Below are positions 17,021 through 25,192 of a DNA stretch of 64,000 nt, in pieces. Each line of letters opens with the position of its first letter. The first letter of the stretch is position 1. A program made the position numbers and the translations under genes. The notes beneath the pieces were generated by a model. The model saw only the letters and a program-made list of their open reading frames with translations, ran no database searches and had not been told where the DNA came from. The DNA comes from CAVVAL01 sp963742725 (GTDB taxonomy: Bacteria > Actinomycetota > Actinomycetes > Mycobacteriales > Cryptosporangiaceae): assembly GCA_963742725.1 (NCBI GenBank), contig CAVUMX010000003.1:1674001-1738000 (forward strand). Direction: 5' to 3'.

Positions 17021-17758
17021 TCAGCCACCCAGGGTGGACCGCAACCCCGCCTGCACCAACGCGGCGTGCAGCCGCACCGACAGCGCCGCCAACTCGCGCA
17101 CCGTCTCCTGCGCCCTGGCCTGCGCCTCCGGCCCGCGCTGGCGGATCAGCGGCGCCACGACCTGCTCGAAGAGGCCCACCTCGCGGTCGGCGGCGGACCG
17201 GTACGCGCGCAGGTGCCGCGGTTCCAGCCCGTACGCCGCGAGCTGTGCGACGAGCTGCGTGATCAGCACCGCGTCCGCGTCGTAGAAGCCGCCGGGGCGC
17301 TTCACCACCAGCCCGAACTGCTCCAGCTGGCGCAACAGGTCCTCGGTGGCGCCCGACTCCTCCAGCAGCTCGCCCCGCGACAGCCGCACCGTGGCCGTGT
17401 CGCGCGCGAAGTCCTCCGGGGTCGGCAGGGACTCCGCCGACACCAGCGCGCGGGGTCCCCGGTCCAGCACCGGCGCGGACCCCCTGTCGGGCCCCTTGTC
17501 GAGACCCTCCAGCTGCTCGCGGATGACCCGCAGCGGCAGGTAGTGGTCCCGCTGCGCGGTGAGGACGTAGCGCAGGCGCGCCACGTCCTCCCGCGAGTAC
17601 TTGCGGTACCCGGCGGCGGTGCGCTCGGGTTCGACCAGCCCCTCGGACTCCAGGAAGCGGAGCTTGGAGATGGTCGTGTCCGGGAACTCTGGCCGGAGCT
17701 GAGCGAGCACCTCACCGATGCTCAGGAAAGCCCGTGCCGCAGCCCCGGACGAACTCAC
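17021..17758 (-). CDS. ftsR: MerR-family cell-division regulator FtsR (Rv1828-like)
   Basis: 245 residues. N-terminal MerR-type helix-turn-helix (about residues 10-75: SIGEVLAQL, TISKLRFLESEGLVEPER, YRKYSREDVARL) and a C-terminal alpha-helical domain. Orthologues in Corynebacterium (FtsR) activate ftsZ, and in Mycobacterium the gene is Rv1828. The start GTG at 17758 overlaps the garA stop (GTGA), so it is coupled to garA. Confidence 0.85.
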   Translation of the reverse strand: MSSSGAAARAFLSIGEVLAQLRPEFPDTTISKLRFLESEGLVEPERTAAGYRKYSREDVARLRYVLTAQRDHYLPLRVIREQLEGLDKGPDRGSAPVLDRGPRALVSAESLPTPEDFARDTATVRLSRGELLEESGATEDLLRQLEQFGLVVKRPGGFYDADAVLITQLVAQLAAYGLEPRHLRAYRSAADREVGLFEQVVAPLIRQRGPEAQARAQETVRELAALSVRLHAALVQAGLRSTLGG

Positions 17759-18219
17759 TGCGAAACCCCCTCCGCGCCCTGCTTCGGGCCGGACAGGAAC
17801 ACGAGCCGGAACTTGCCGATCTGGACCTCGTCGGCGTTGGCCAGGGTCGCCGACTCCACGCGCTCCCGGTTGACGTACGTGCCGTTGAGGCTGCCCACGT
17901 CACGGACGGTGAACACGCCGGCCTCGCGCCGGAACTCCGCGTGCCGCCGCGAGACCGTCACGTCGTCGAGGAAGATGTCGCTCTCCGGGTGCCGGCCGGC
18001 GGTCGTCACGTCGGTGTCGAGCAGGAACCGGCTACCGGCGTTCGGGCCGCGGCGCACCACCAGCAGCGCCGAGCCGGGCGGCAACGTCGCGGCCAGCCGC
18101 GAACCCTCCACTTCACCGCCACCGCCGGACTCGCTGACCTCGACATCCTCGATCGCACCGAGGATCTGCGTCGACGACGAGTCGAGCGGGGGCAGGTCGT
18201 TCTCGGGGCGCCGGTTCAT
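17755..18219 (-). CDS. garA: FHA-domain metabolic regulator GarA/OdhI
   Basis: Small cytoplasmic FHA protein (154 residues) that in relatives inhibits 2-oxoglutarate dehydrogenase and regulates glutamate metabolism unless phosphorylated by PknB/PknG-type kinases. FHA domain at about residues 50-145 with the phosphothreonine-binding set GRHPESDI, VSRRHAE and SLNGTYVN. The N-terminal phosphorylation region is present as DSSSTQILGAIED but lacks the exact ETTSVFR sequence of mycobacterial GarA and corynebacterial OdhI, so only one Thr is available there. Upstream of coupled ftsR. Confidence 0.92.
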   Translation of the reverse strand: MNRRPENDLPPLDSSSTQILGAIEDVEVSESGGGGEVEGSRLAATLPPGSALLVVRRGPNAGSRFLLDTDVTTAGRHPESDIFLDDVTVSRRHAEFRREAGVFTVRDVGSLNGTYVNRERVESATLANADEVQIGKFRLVFLSGPKQGAEGVSQ

Positions 18220-18468
18220 CGCTGCGCCTCACCGTGGTGCGCGACCTCGACGAACCGAGGCGGAACAGTGGCTGGCGGGGCACCCATCAAGGTCTTTCGC
18301 CTCCCAAGGAGCGTTCGTGTGTCTGTGTCAATGCTAGTGCCGCCGCACCGAGGGAAAGTCTCGACGTGGGCGGCAGGTTCACCCTGTGATCCGGCGAGCC
18401 TAGTCAGGGCGTGAAGAAGGGGTCAACCGGGCACGCGCGGCGGTACCGGACCGGACGCGCGCACCCCA

Positions 18469-18852
18469 TCAGCCCTGGCTGGTGAGCTCCTCGTAGGCCG
18501 CCGCGTCGAGCAGCGTGTCCACGACCGACGGGTCGTCCAGCGTCAGCTCGACGATCCATCCGTCGCCGTACGGATCGCTGTTGATCAGCTCCGGCTCGCT
18601 CTCCAGCCCGTCGTTGCGCGCCGCCACCGTGCCGGTCAGCGGTGCGTAGAAATCCGACACGCTCTTCGTCGACTCGATCTCGCCGAGCGTGTCGCCGGCC
18701 TTCACCGCCGTGCCCGGGTCGGGCAGCTGGACGAACACGATGTCGCCGAGGGCGTCCTGGGCGAAATCGGTGATGCCGATGCGCACCGTGCCCTCCCCGG
18801 TCGAGCGCACCCACTCGTGCTCAGCGGTGTAGCGAAGGTCGGTAGGGATCAC
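18469..18852 (-). CDS. gcvH: Glycine cleavage system H protein
   Basis: Lipoyl carrier that shuttles the aminomethyl group from GcvP. 127 residues, normal length. The lipoylation lysine is Lys63 in GEIESTKSVSD; the N-terminus EHEWV and C-terminus DGWIVEL are typical. GTG at 18852 with GAGGAG upstream. Between a DUF881 gene and garA, as in Mycobacterium (Rv1826-Rv1827). The 249 bases to garA hold only its promoter region; I see no gene there. Confidence 0.96.
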   Translation of the reverse strand: MIPTDLRYTAEHEWVRSTGEGTVRIGITDFAQDALGDIVFVQLPDPGTAVKAGDTLGEIESTKSVSDFYAPLTGTVAARNDGLESEPELINSDPYGDGWIVELTLDDPSVVDTLLDAAAYEELTSQG

Positions 18853-18882
18853 GTCAGTCCTCTCCTCAAGGTGGCTCCAGCG

Positions 18883-20130
18883 TCAGGACGCGGGCCGCGC
18901 GAACCGAGGTTCCCGCACCTTCCGCACCGCGGTGACCTGCACTGTACGGCGCTGCTCGATCAGCGCTTCTCCGGACTCCTGCCGCACGCTCTCCACGATC
19001 CCGCCCGGGATCTTCAGCGCGCCTTCCATCGTCGCCGGGTCGCCGATCACCGAGATCGTGTACGGCGCCACGAGCTTCGCGCCGTCGACCTCGATGCCGT
19101 CCGCGGTGTCGGAGAAGTACGTCGACGCGCCGATCCGGACCGCCGCCGACCCCTTCCCGGCGACCTGCATCGCCTCGGCACCGGCGCCGCGCAGCTCCTC
19201 GATCGTGTCCAGCAGCGTCGACCCCGGCAGCCGCTCCCCCGGCTTCTCCACCACCGTGATCACCAGGCCCGGCCCCTCGGCCTCCAGCGTGCCCGCCAGG
19301 ATGCCCAGCTCGGTCGCCCGGCGCCGCGCATCCGCCAGCGCCGCCTCCGACCCCTGTGCCTCCGAGTTGATCGTCTGGCGGCGGAACTCCAGGTCCGTGA
19401 TCTCGTCCCGCAGCCGCTCCTCGCGGGAGTTCAGCTCGTCCAGGATCCGCACCAGGTCGCTCTGCCGCGCGTTCGCGAACTGCGACTCGCCCTCGTTGTT
19501 CTGCAGCTGCGCGGCCAGCGCGAACCCCAGCGACGCGACCAGGAACGCGACGACGACGCCGGCCTTCCACCGCTTCTTCGCGTTCTTCACGGGCACCGGG
19601 GGCGCGGCCGGCTCGATCGTGGCCGGCGCCGTCTCGGCGGGTTCCGTCTCGGCCGGTGCTGTCTCGGCCGGTGTTTCGGTCGCCGCGGCTGGCTCTGGTG
19701 CCGCGGCTGGCTCTGGTGCGGCGGCTGGCTCTGGTGCGGCGGCGGCGGGCGCCGGCGAAGCTGGCGTGACGGGTTCGGCGGCGACGCCGGTCGGGCGGGT
19801 GACGGCCGGCTCAGCCGCGGCAGGGCGGGTGACGGCCGGGTTGGCGGCGCCCGGCTCGGCCTCGGCCTGGGCGTCCTGCGTCACCGTCGGCAGCTCGTCC
19901 GGCGCGGGGGTCTCGACGCTCAGCTTCACCGTCGGTTGGTCGTCCGGGGCGGCCGCGTCGTCGGTCAGCTTCACGGTCGGCTGGTCGTCGGGCGTCGCGG
20001 TGTCCGGCGTGGGGCCGGCGGCGGCGTCAGATGTGGTGGCGGCGGGGGTGGGGGCGCGGCGGGGTTCCGGTGCCGGCTTCGAGGTCGGCTGGTCCGGTTC
20101 GGGCGCCGGGGGGCGGCGGTCGCGGCTCAT
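18883..20130 (-). CDS. DUF881 membrane protein with long Pro/Ala/Glu-rich cytoplasmic region (Rv1825-like)
   Basis: 415 residues. About 190 disordered residues (Pro, Ala, Thr, Glu) precede a transmembrane segment (about residues 201-221: AGVVVAFLVASLGFALAAQL), a coiled coil and the extracytoplasmic DUF881 domain (GPGLVITVV, AGAEAMQV). Function unknown; the family is conserved in this place across Actinobacteria and its form suggests an envelope or division scaffold. The disordered part contains direct repeats (PDDQPTVKL twice; an EPAAAP unit three times, from 18-bp DNA repeats near 19685-19740). ATG at 20130 overlaps the stop of the sbp gene. Confidence 0.82.
   Translation of the reverse strand: MSRDRRPPAPEPDQPTSKPAPEPRRAPTPAATTSDAAAGPTPDTATPDDQPTVKLTDDAAAPDDQPTVKLSVETPAPDELPTVTQDAQAEAEPGAANPAVTRPAAAEPAVTRPTGVAAEPVTPASPAPAAAAPEPAAAPEPAAAPEPAAATETPAETAPAETEPAETAPATIEPAAPPVPVKNAKKRWKAGVVVAFLVASLGFALAAQLQNNEGESQFANARQSDLVRILDELNSREERLRDEITDLEFRRQTINSEAQGSEAALADARRRATELGILAGTLEAEGPGLVITVVEKPGERLPGSTLLDTIEELRGAGAEAMQVAGKGSAAVRIGASTYFSDTADGIEVDGAKLVAPYTISVIGDPATMEGALKIPGGIVESVRQESGEALIEQRRTVQVTAVRKVREPRFARPAS
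19685..19740. repeat. 18-bp codon-phased tandem repeats in the first DUF881 gene
   Basis: Three near-identical units built on GCGGCTGGCTCTGGTGC encode repeated Glu-Pro-Ala-Ala-Ala-Pro in the disordered part of the protein, in register with codons. Confidence 0.7.
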
Positions 20131-20459
20131 GCCCGGAACACGTGCCGGCGGATCGCGGCGACGTTGCCGAAGATGCGGACGCCGAGGACGACGACGACGC
20201 CGGTGGAGAGCTGGCCGCCGACGCCGAGCTTGTCGCCGAGGTACACGATGAGCCCGGCGACGAGGACGTTGGAGACGAACGAGACGACGAAGACCTTGTC
20301 GTCGAAGATCCCGTCGAGCTTCGAGCGGATGCCGCCGAAGACCGCGTCGAGGGCGGCGACCACCGCGATCGGCAGGTACGGCTGCAGCGCGGCCGGCACG
20401 CTCGGTTCGATGAGCAGCCCGGCCGCGATCCCGACGACGAGCGCGATTGCGGGGATCAA
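20127..20459 (-). CDS. sbp: Small basic membrane protein, DUF1290 (Sbp family)
   Basis: 110 residues, with hydrophobic segments at about 2-18, 28-45, 57-75 and 80-100: an Sbp/DUF1290 protein of unknown function. The core IRSKLDGIFDDKVFVVSFVSN is typical. Starts with TTG at 20459, supported by GGAGG 6 bases upstream and a TTGA overlap with the preceding stop; ends in an ATGA overlap with the next gene. Always found between two DUF881 genes in this arrangement (compare Rv1823-Rv1825). Confidence 0.88.
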   Translation of the reverse strand: MIPAIALVVGIAAGLLIEPSVPAALQPYLPIAVVAALDAVFGGIRSKLDGIFDDKVFVVSFVSNVLVAGLIVYLGDKLGVGGQLSTGVVVVLGVRIFGNVAAIRRHVFRA

Positions 20460-21472
20460 CGTCCACCTCCGGTGGGTGAGGGTACGGCCCCGGTCGGGCT
20501 GCCGGTCGGACCAGGGGTGGGGCTGGTGCTGGGGCTTCCGGAGTCATCAGTGCCGGTGGAGCCGTCGGGGTCGGCGCCGGGCACGTGGGCGTAGGACAGC
20601 GGCGACCCGGCGGACGCGGGCAGCGACAGCTCCTCGGCGGTGCGGACCCGGAACGTCATCTCGTACCGCTCGATGTAGCTGCGGAAGCGGCGGGCGACGC
20701 TGGACGAGGCGAACCGGTCGGCGAGCTGGTCGGCGTCGCCGATGGCCTTGATCTCGTACGGGCTGGTGACGGGCCGCAGGTCCACGAGGATGGCCTCGCC
20801 GGCGAGCCGGATCGTGCTGGTGGGCGTGAGGCGCTGGTTGTCGATCGTGACGGCCTCGGCGCCGGCCTTCCACAGAGCGTTGACCAGTTCCTGCAGGTCG
20901 CGGTCCAGGATCCGGGCGAGGTCGAGTTCGTCGGTGGGTTCGCCGGTCACGGGGTCGACGGGCGGCGGGCCGTCGCCGACGGTCACGACGAGGCCGGGGC
21001 CAGTGACGGACGACAGGCCGGTGACGGTCTCCAGCTGCTCCAGCTGGCGCGAGGTCTGCTGGCCGGCCGCGCTGTCGGCGAGCGCCGTCTCGCGGTCGCG
21101 GGCGAGCTGTTCGCGGAGGTCGTCGGCGCGGCGCTGCATCCGGTCGGACTCGGCGGACCGGACCTTGATGTCCTCGACGAGGCTGGCCTTGGCCTGGGCG
21201 GCGTCGGGGGCGCGGGCGACGGTCTGCTGGTAGGCGATGGCGAGGACGGCGCCGAGGACGACGAGCGTGAGCGCGGTGACGGCCGAGCGGAGCCGCCGGA
21301 CGAGCGCGCTGGGCGGCTGTTCCCGTTCGCGGCGCTCGGCGGCGGCGGCGTACCCGGCGTCGAGGTGGTTGTTCATCAGCTCGGCGAGCATGGCCAGGCC
21401 GGGCGAGGGCGGGGCGCCGCGCCAGGGTCCGCGCAGCGACGGGGACGGTTTGCGCCGTGGCGGCTCGCTCAT
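20456..21472 (-). CDS. DUF881 membrane protein (Rv1823-like)
   Basis: 338 residues: short cytoplasmic N-terminus, transmembrane segment at about 65-85 (SAVTALTLVVLGAVLAIAYQ), coiled coil to about 140, DUF881 domain (GPGLVVTVGDGPPP, AGAEAVTIDNQRL) and a Ser/Thr/Pro/Gly-rich tail. Second paralogue of the flanking DUF881 gene. ATG at 21472 overlaps the pgsA2 stop (ATGA), so the operon pgsA2-DUF881-sbp-DUF881 is translationally coupled throughout. Confidence 0.85.
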   Translation of the reverse strand: MSEPPRRKPSPSLRGPWRGAPPSPGLAMLAELMNNHLDAGYAAAAERREREQPPSALVRRLRSAVTALTLVVLGAVLAIAYQQTVARAPDAAQAKASLVEDIKVRSAESDRMQRRADDLREQLARDRETALADSAAGQQTSRQLEQLETVTGLSSVTGPGLVVTVGDGPPPVDPVTGEPTDELDLARILDRDLQELVNALWKAGAEAVTIDNQRLTPTSTIRLAGEAILVDLRPVTSPYEIKAIGDADQLADRFASSSVARRFRSYIERYEMTFRVRTAEELSLPASAGSPLSYAHVPGADPDGSTGTDDSGSPSTSPTPGPTGSPTGAVPSPTGGGR

Positions 21473-22077
21473 CCGGTCACCTCCTGCCGGCGTTCGGCGC
21501 GGACGAGGCCGGCGACCTGGGCGAGGTAGAGGAGCCCGGCCCAAACGTAGAGGGAGGTGCCCCAGAGAGCGAACGCCCACCCGAACGGCGCCGCGATCGT
21601 GCCGGCGAGCCCGTCGACGTGCGCGAGCAGCAGGAGGGGGAACGACGCGAGCAGGTTGAACGTGGCGGCCTTGCCGAGGAAGTGCACCGGCAACGGGCCG
21701 TAGCCGTAGTGGCGCAGGATCGGCAGGGTCAGCGCGAGGACGAGGTCCCGGCCGACGATGACGGCGGCGACCCACAGCGGGATGATGTCGCGGATCAGGA
21801 AGGCACCGACGGTCGCGACGATGTAGAGGCGGTCGGCGAGCGGGTCGAGGAGCTGCCCGATCCGGCTGACCTGGCCCCAGGCGCGGGCGAGCTTGCCGTC
21901 GAGCCAGTCCGAGAAGCCGCTGAACACGAGGACGGCGACCGCGAGCAGGTCGGCCTCCGGCCCGAGCATGAGCCACAGGAACAACGGCACGCCGAGCAGC
22001 CGGAGCAGGCTGAGCAGGTTGGGCAGCGTGAGGACGCGGGTGCTCACCTGCCCGTCGGGGGGCGTCCGCACGGTCAC
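21469..22077 (-). CDS. pgsA2: CDP-alcohol phosphatidyltransferase, PgsA2-like
   Basis: Integral-membrane enzyme that joins a CDP-diacylglycerol phosphatidyl group to an alcohol acceptor. 202 residues; the class signature D-G-x2-A-R-x8-G-x3-D-x3-D is complete in SDWLDGKLARAW and GQLLDPLADR. The acceptor cannot be read from sequence; the mycobacterial gene in this position (Rv1822) is called pgsA2. GTG at 22077 has no clear ribosome-binding site; a second GTG eleven codons on (VSTRVLTLPN) is equally possible. Confidence 0.85.
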   Translation of the reverse strand: MTVRTPPDGQVSTRVLTLPNLLSLLRLLGVPLFLWLMLGPEADLLAVAVLVFSGFSDWLDGKLARAWGQVSRIGQLLDPLADRLYIVATVGAFLIRDIIPLWVAAVIVGRDLVLALTLPILRHYGYGPLPVHFLGKAATFNLLASFPLLLLAHVDGLAGTIAAPFGWAFALWGTSLYVWAGLLYLAQVAGLVRAERRQEVTG

Positions 22078-22099
22078 GCGCGTGGCCCAGGTCGACGTG

Positions 22100-22876
22100 T
22101 CACCGGGCCTCCTTCGCCGTGGTCTCTCCGTCCGGTGAATCCTCCCATGCGGGGATGATGCCGCTGAGCAGGGCCGGGCTCTCGACGTGCGCGTTGTGAC
22201 CGGCTCCGGCCAGGATCACGGCCTCGGGGAACAGCGCGCGCAGCGCGGCGGCGTCGACCATGTGGTCGTGTTCGCCGGCGGCGAGGACGACCGGGCACCG
22301 GGCGTCCGCGAGCAGGGCGGGCATGTCGGGTGCGCCGACGCCGAACGTGGCGGGGTCGAGGGCGAGCTGCCAGCCCTCCCCTGCCGGACGGACGCCGGCC
22401 AGCGCGCGCGGGTCGTCCGGTGGCACGAGGCCGGTGAGGCCGGCGACGGCGAGATGGCGGTCGACGGCGTCGGCGCGGGTGGCGAACGTCCGGGCGGGGC
22501 GGGCGGCGAGCGCGGCGGCGCGTTCGAGTTCGGACGGGGTCCAGGCGATCTTGATGCCGAGGCCGGCGGCGTGGCGGGGCGGTGGGCCGTGGCGTCCGCT
22601 GGCGAGTTCGAGGGCGAGGACGCCGCCGAGCGAGTGCCCGAGGACGGCGTGGACCGGGCCCGGCACGGCACCGGCCACAGCGGCCGCCATGCTCGCGAAC
22701 GTGTAGGCGGGCAGCGGCGCCGAGGCGCCGTGGCCGGGAAGGTCTGGGACGATCACCCGGCCGGGCCACAGCGCGGCGACGCCGTCCCAGACGTCGCCGG
22801 TCGCGCCGAGCCCGTGCAGGAGGAGCAGGGTCGGGCCGTCACCACCCGCGGTGCGGACGTGGACGGTGGGTGGCAT
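22100..22876 (-). CDS. Alpha/beta hydrolase
   Basis: 258-residue soluble alpha/beta hydrolase. Catalytic set visible: oxyanion HGLGAT (residues 21-26), nucleophile GHSLGG with Ser82, acid GEHDHMV and base GAGHNAHVE. Substrate unknown. It lies just upstream of pgsA2 on the same strand (23 bases), inside the segment that separates pgsA2 from secA2 here but not in Mycobacterium. Confidence 0.85.
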   Translation of the reverse strand: MPPTVHVRTAGGDGPTLLLLHGLGATGDVWDGVAALWPGRVIVPDLPGHGASAPLPAYTFASMAAAVAGAVPGPVHAVLGHSLGGVLALELASGRHGPPPRHAAGLGIKIAWTPSELERAAALAARPARTFATRADAVDRHLAVAGLTGLVPPDDPRALAGVRPAGEGWQLALDPATFGVGAPDMPALLADARCPVVLAAGEHDHMVDAAALRALFPEAVILAGAGHNAHVESPALLSGIIPAWEDSPDGETTAKEAR

Positions 22877-22954
22877 GAGGGCATGCTGTCACGCCGGCGG
22901 AGTGCCGGGGGCGATATCACTCCACAGTGGTACGTGTCTCCCCGATCGGCTGGA

Positions 22955-23800
22955 CTACCGGATCGGCTGGACCTGGGCGAGCTGGCGGGACATGGCCACG
23001 AGCTGGCCGGCGCTGTCCCACAGCTCGACGTCCTCCTCGATCATGCCGCCGATGAGGGCGTGGCTGCGGACCCTGGCCTGCAGCCAGCCGTCGACGGGCT
23101 CGCGCCGGAAGTGGACGGTGAGCTCGACGGTGGGGACCACGACGCCGTCGGCGACCTCGTAGATCACCGGCGGGAACGCGTCGACGACCAGCGGTACGGA
23201 CGCCAGGTCGGGTGCGCGGCCGTCGACGAACCGGATCCACCCGTCGAGCTGCGCGGTGCCGGACATCTCGCCCCGGATCCAGCGCGAGGTGGGCGTGACG
23301 CGGTAGTCGAACCGGTCGGCGATCGTGATGGATCCGGCGGCCGTGCGCATGGGCAGGGACCGGCACTCGTCGGGGCCGGGGATGGCGGGGGCTTCGGTGG
23401 CGAAGCCGGCGGTCATGGCGGTCGAGAACCCGGAGGAGCCGGCGGCGAGCGGCGCCGGGCCCGAGGCGTAGGCGGCGAGCAGCCGGAGCCGGTCGGTGCC
23501 GTCCTGGCGCAGGCTGGCCGTGGCCGTGCTGATCGTGCGGCCGCGGCGGACCACCTCGACGTCGACCTCCGCCGGGCCGACGGAGCCGGGGCGGAGGAAG
23601 TGCGCGGTGACGGTCAGCGGCTGGGCGCCGTCCAGTGCCTCGGTGATGCCGGCGAGCGCCGTGACGAACAGGTAGCCGCCGTTGGGGCGTCCTTCGAGTC
23701 CACTCCACCCGTCGCCGACGTCGGCCCGCCACCGGCCGTCCCCGGCGGGGGCGACCTGGGTGTCGGCGTCGAAGCGGTAGCGGGTGCGGGGTGCGGTCAT
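22955..23800 (-). CDS. Acyl-CoA thioesterase, double-hotdog TesB-like
   Basis: 281 residues arranged as two hotdog halves (GRPNGGYLFVTALAG then QPLTVTAHFLRPGSVGPAEV; second half with SRWIRGEMSGTAQ and FPPVIYEVADG). Expected to hydrolyse acyl-CoA thioesters. The ATG at 23800 overlaps the stop of the TetR gene (ATGA), so thioesterase and regulator are one transcription unit, probably autoregulated through the operators at 24445-24499. No steroid-type operator is nearby. Confidence 0.78.
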   Translation of the reverse strand: MTAPRTRYRFDADTQVAPAGDGRWRADVGDGWSGLEGRPNGGYLFVTALAGITEALDGAQPLTVTAHFLRPGSVGPAEVDVEVVRRGRTISTATASLRQDGTDRLRLLAAYASGPAPLAAGSSGFSTAMTAGFATEAPAIPGPDECRSLPMRTAAGSITIADRFDYRVTPTSRWIRGEMSGTAQLDGWIRFVDGRAPDLASVPLVVDAFPPVIYEVADGVVVPTVELTVHFRREPVDGWLQARVRSHALIGGMIEEDVELWDSAGQLVAMSRQLAQVQPIR

Positions 23801-24411
23801 CGGGCGTCCTTCACGAGCGGGCGGGCGGGGGCGAGGAGGTCGAGGTGGTGGTCGAGGGTGGCGAGCGCGGCGGCCGCGTCGAGGTGGCCGAGCAGCAGGT
23901 GGGTGGCGAGGCCGGTGGTGAGGGCGAGGAGGCGTGGCGCTTCGAGGTCCGGCGCGGTGTCGGGGTGGAGGTGGCCGGCGTCGCGCGCGGCGGCGAGGAG
24001 GTGGGCGAGCACCCCGACGGTCTGTTCGTGGATGCGCCGGACCTCGACGGCGAGCCGCTCGTCGGTGACGGAGCGGATGAGGAAGGCGTTCTCCAGCAGG
24101 ACGTCCGCGCGGCTCTCGGGGTCGGTGGGCAGGAACGCGGCGAGCGCGGTGCGGAGCAGGTCGAGCGGGGTGTCGGGGTCGGGGACGTCGCGCAGGACGC
24201 GCGCGCAGCGGCGCTGCCCGGCCCGGCGGGCGGCGTAGCGGACGAGGTCGTCGCGCGTCGCGAAGTAGTGCTGGACCATGCCTTTGGAGACGCCGGCCTC
24301 GGCGGCGACCTCGTTCAGGCTGACGGCTTCCAGCCCGTGGCCTGCGGCGAGGCGCCAGACGGCTTCGGCGATGGCGTGCCGGCGCTGCTCGTGGTCGACC
24401 TTCTTCGGCAC
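23797..24411 (-). CDS. TetR-family regulator
   Basis: 204 residues, N-terminal TetR helix-turn-helix (about residues 8-55: EAVSLNEVAAEAGVSKGMVQHYF) and a ligand domain not assigned to a known ligand. The start GTG at 24411 was chosen because it gives the usual short N-terminus and has AAAGG upstream; the ATG at 24474 would translate through one of the operators. Divergent from the SDR remnant, co-transcribed with the thioesterase. Confidence 0.88.
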   Translation of the reverse strand: MPKKVDHEQRRHAIAEAVWRLAAGHGLEAVSLNEVAAEAGVSKGMVQHYFATRDDLVRYAARRAGQRRCARVLRDVPDPDTPLDLLRTALAAFLPTDPESRADVLLENAFLIRSVTDERLAVEVRRIHEQTVGVLAHLLAAARDAGHLHPDTAPDLEAPRLLALTTGLATHLLLGHLDAAAALATLDHHLDLLAPARPLVKDAR

Positions 24412-24444
24412 CGCCCCGCCTTTCGTCGAACTCGCGCATTTTCG

Positions 24445-24460
24445 CAATCCGATTGGATTG
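24445..24460. promoter_or_regulatory. TetR operator 1
   Basis: CAATCCGATTGGATTG, arms CAATCC and GGATTG, 34 bases upstream of the TetR start. Its centre is 39 bases from operator 2, which shares CCGAT and GGATTG. The pair in a tetR divergent region strongly suggests autoregulation. Confidence 0.7.
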
Positions 24461-24483
24461 TCACAGTAGCTCATGCCTGGTTA

Positions 24484-24499
24484 CAGTCCGATCGGATTG
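24484..24499. promoter_or_regulatory. TetR operator 2
   Basis: CAGTCCGATCGGATTG with a perfect TCCGATCGGA core, 24 bases before the ATG of the SDR remnant. Matches operator 1 at 14 of 16 positions. Confidence 0.7.
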
Positions 24500-24522
24500 T
24501 AAAACCGACCACGGGGGTCTCC

Positions 24523-25026
24523 ATGCATGTCGTCGTCACGGGCGGTACCAGCGGCATCGGCCGCGCGCTCGTCCACCATCACGCCCGCCACGGCCACCAG
24601 GTCACCGCGATCGGCCGGGACGCCGCGCGCGGCGCCGCGCTGCGTAAAGCCGGGAACGTGCGGTTCCTCCGCGCGGACCTGAGCCTGGTCAGCGAGAACG
24701 AACGGGTCGCCGCCGAGCTCGCCCACGCGGACCGGCTCGTCCTCCCGGCGCCGTGGCGGCAACTGACCGGACCGCTGTTCCGCCTGTTCGCGGCGTCACC
24801 GGAGCGCGCGGCCCAGCGCCTGACGGCGCTCCTCGACGGCGGGCCAGGCGACGGCGGGCCGAGCGACCGCGGGCCAAGCGACGCCCTGCCGAGCGAGGGC
24901 CTGTCCGCGTACCGGGTCACGCGCCGGATCGATACCCGTTCGGGCACGTTCGCGAAGCACTTCGACCGGGCCGCCGCCGCTCGCCTGCGCAGGGCCACCG
25001 CCGAACTGGTGCCATCCGGGACATAA
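24523..25026 (+). pseudogene. Short-chain dehydrogenase remnant lacking the catalytic centre
   Basis: An open frame of 167 residues that starts like an SDR (GGTSGIGRALVHHHARHGHQV, then ADLSLV) but jumps after about residue 75 to a C-terminal-looking part (RQLTGPLFRLFA). The Asn-Ala-Gly region and the Tyr-x3-Lys catalytic pair are missing. A Gly/Pro/Asp/Ser repeat (about residues 107-124) follows. I read this as an SDR with an internal deletion, still open in frame. It could be a small regulatory SDR-like protein, but activity as an oxidoreductase is not supported. Controlled by the adjacent TetR operators. Confidence 0.6.
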
Positions 25027-25192
25027 CCGGCCGAGCGTAGGGACATAGCCCGGCGCGAACCCCGTCCCGCCTGCATCTTTATGGCGTCAAGTCGTCCTAA
25101 CGGTTGTTATTCCGGTGTACGGTGCGCGCGGATCGCGGGGCGCCCTCCGCTGGGGGCTGCCTGTCCCGGGGGCCCCGCACGAAGGAGAGCTC

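Noticed and set aside
18817..20751. Long plus-strand open frame (over 600 codons) opposite the DUF881/sbp genes
   Set aside because: It runs antisense to three coupled, recognisable genes and is a Gly/Arg/Ala-rich frame typical of high-GC complementary strands.
24412..24474. Earlier ATG for the TetR regulator at 24474
   Set aside because: It would place operator 1 inside the coding sequence; the GTG at 24411 has a ribosome-binding site and gives a normal N-terminus.
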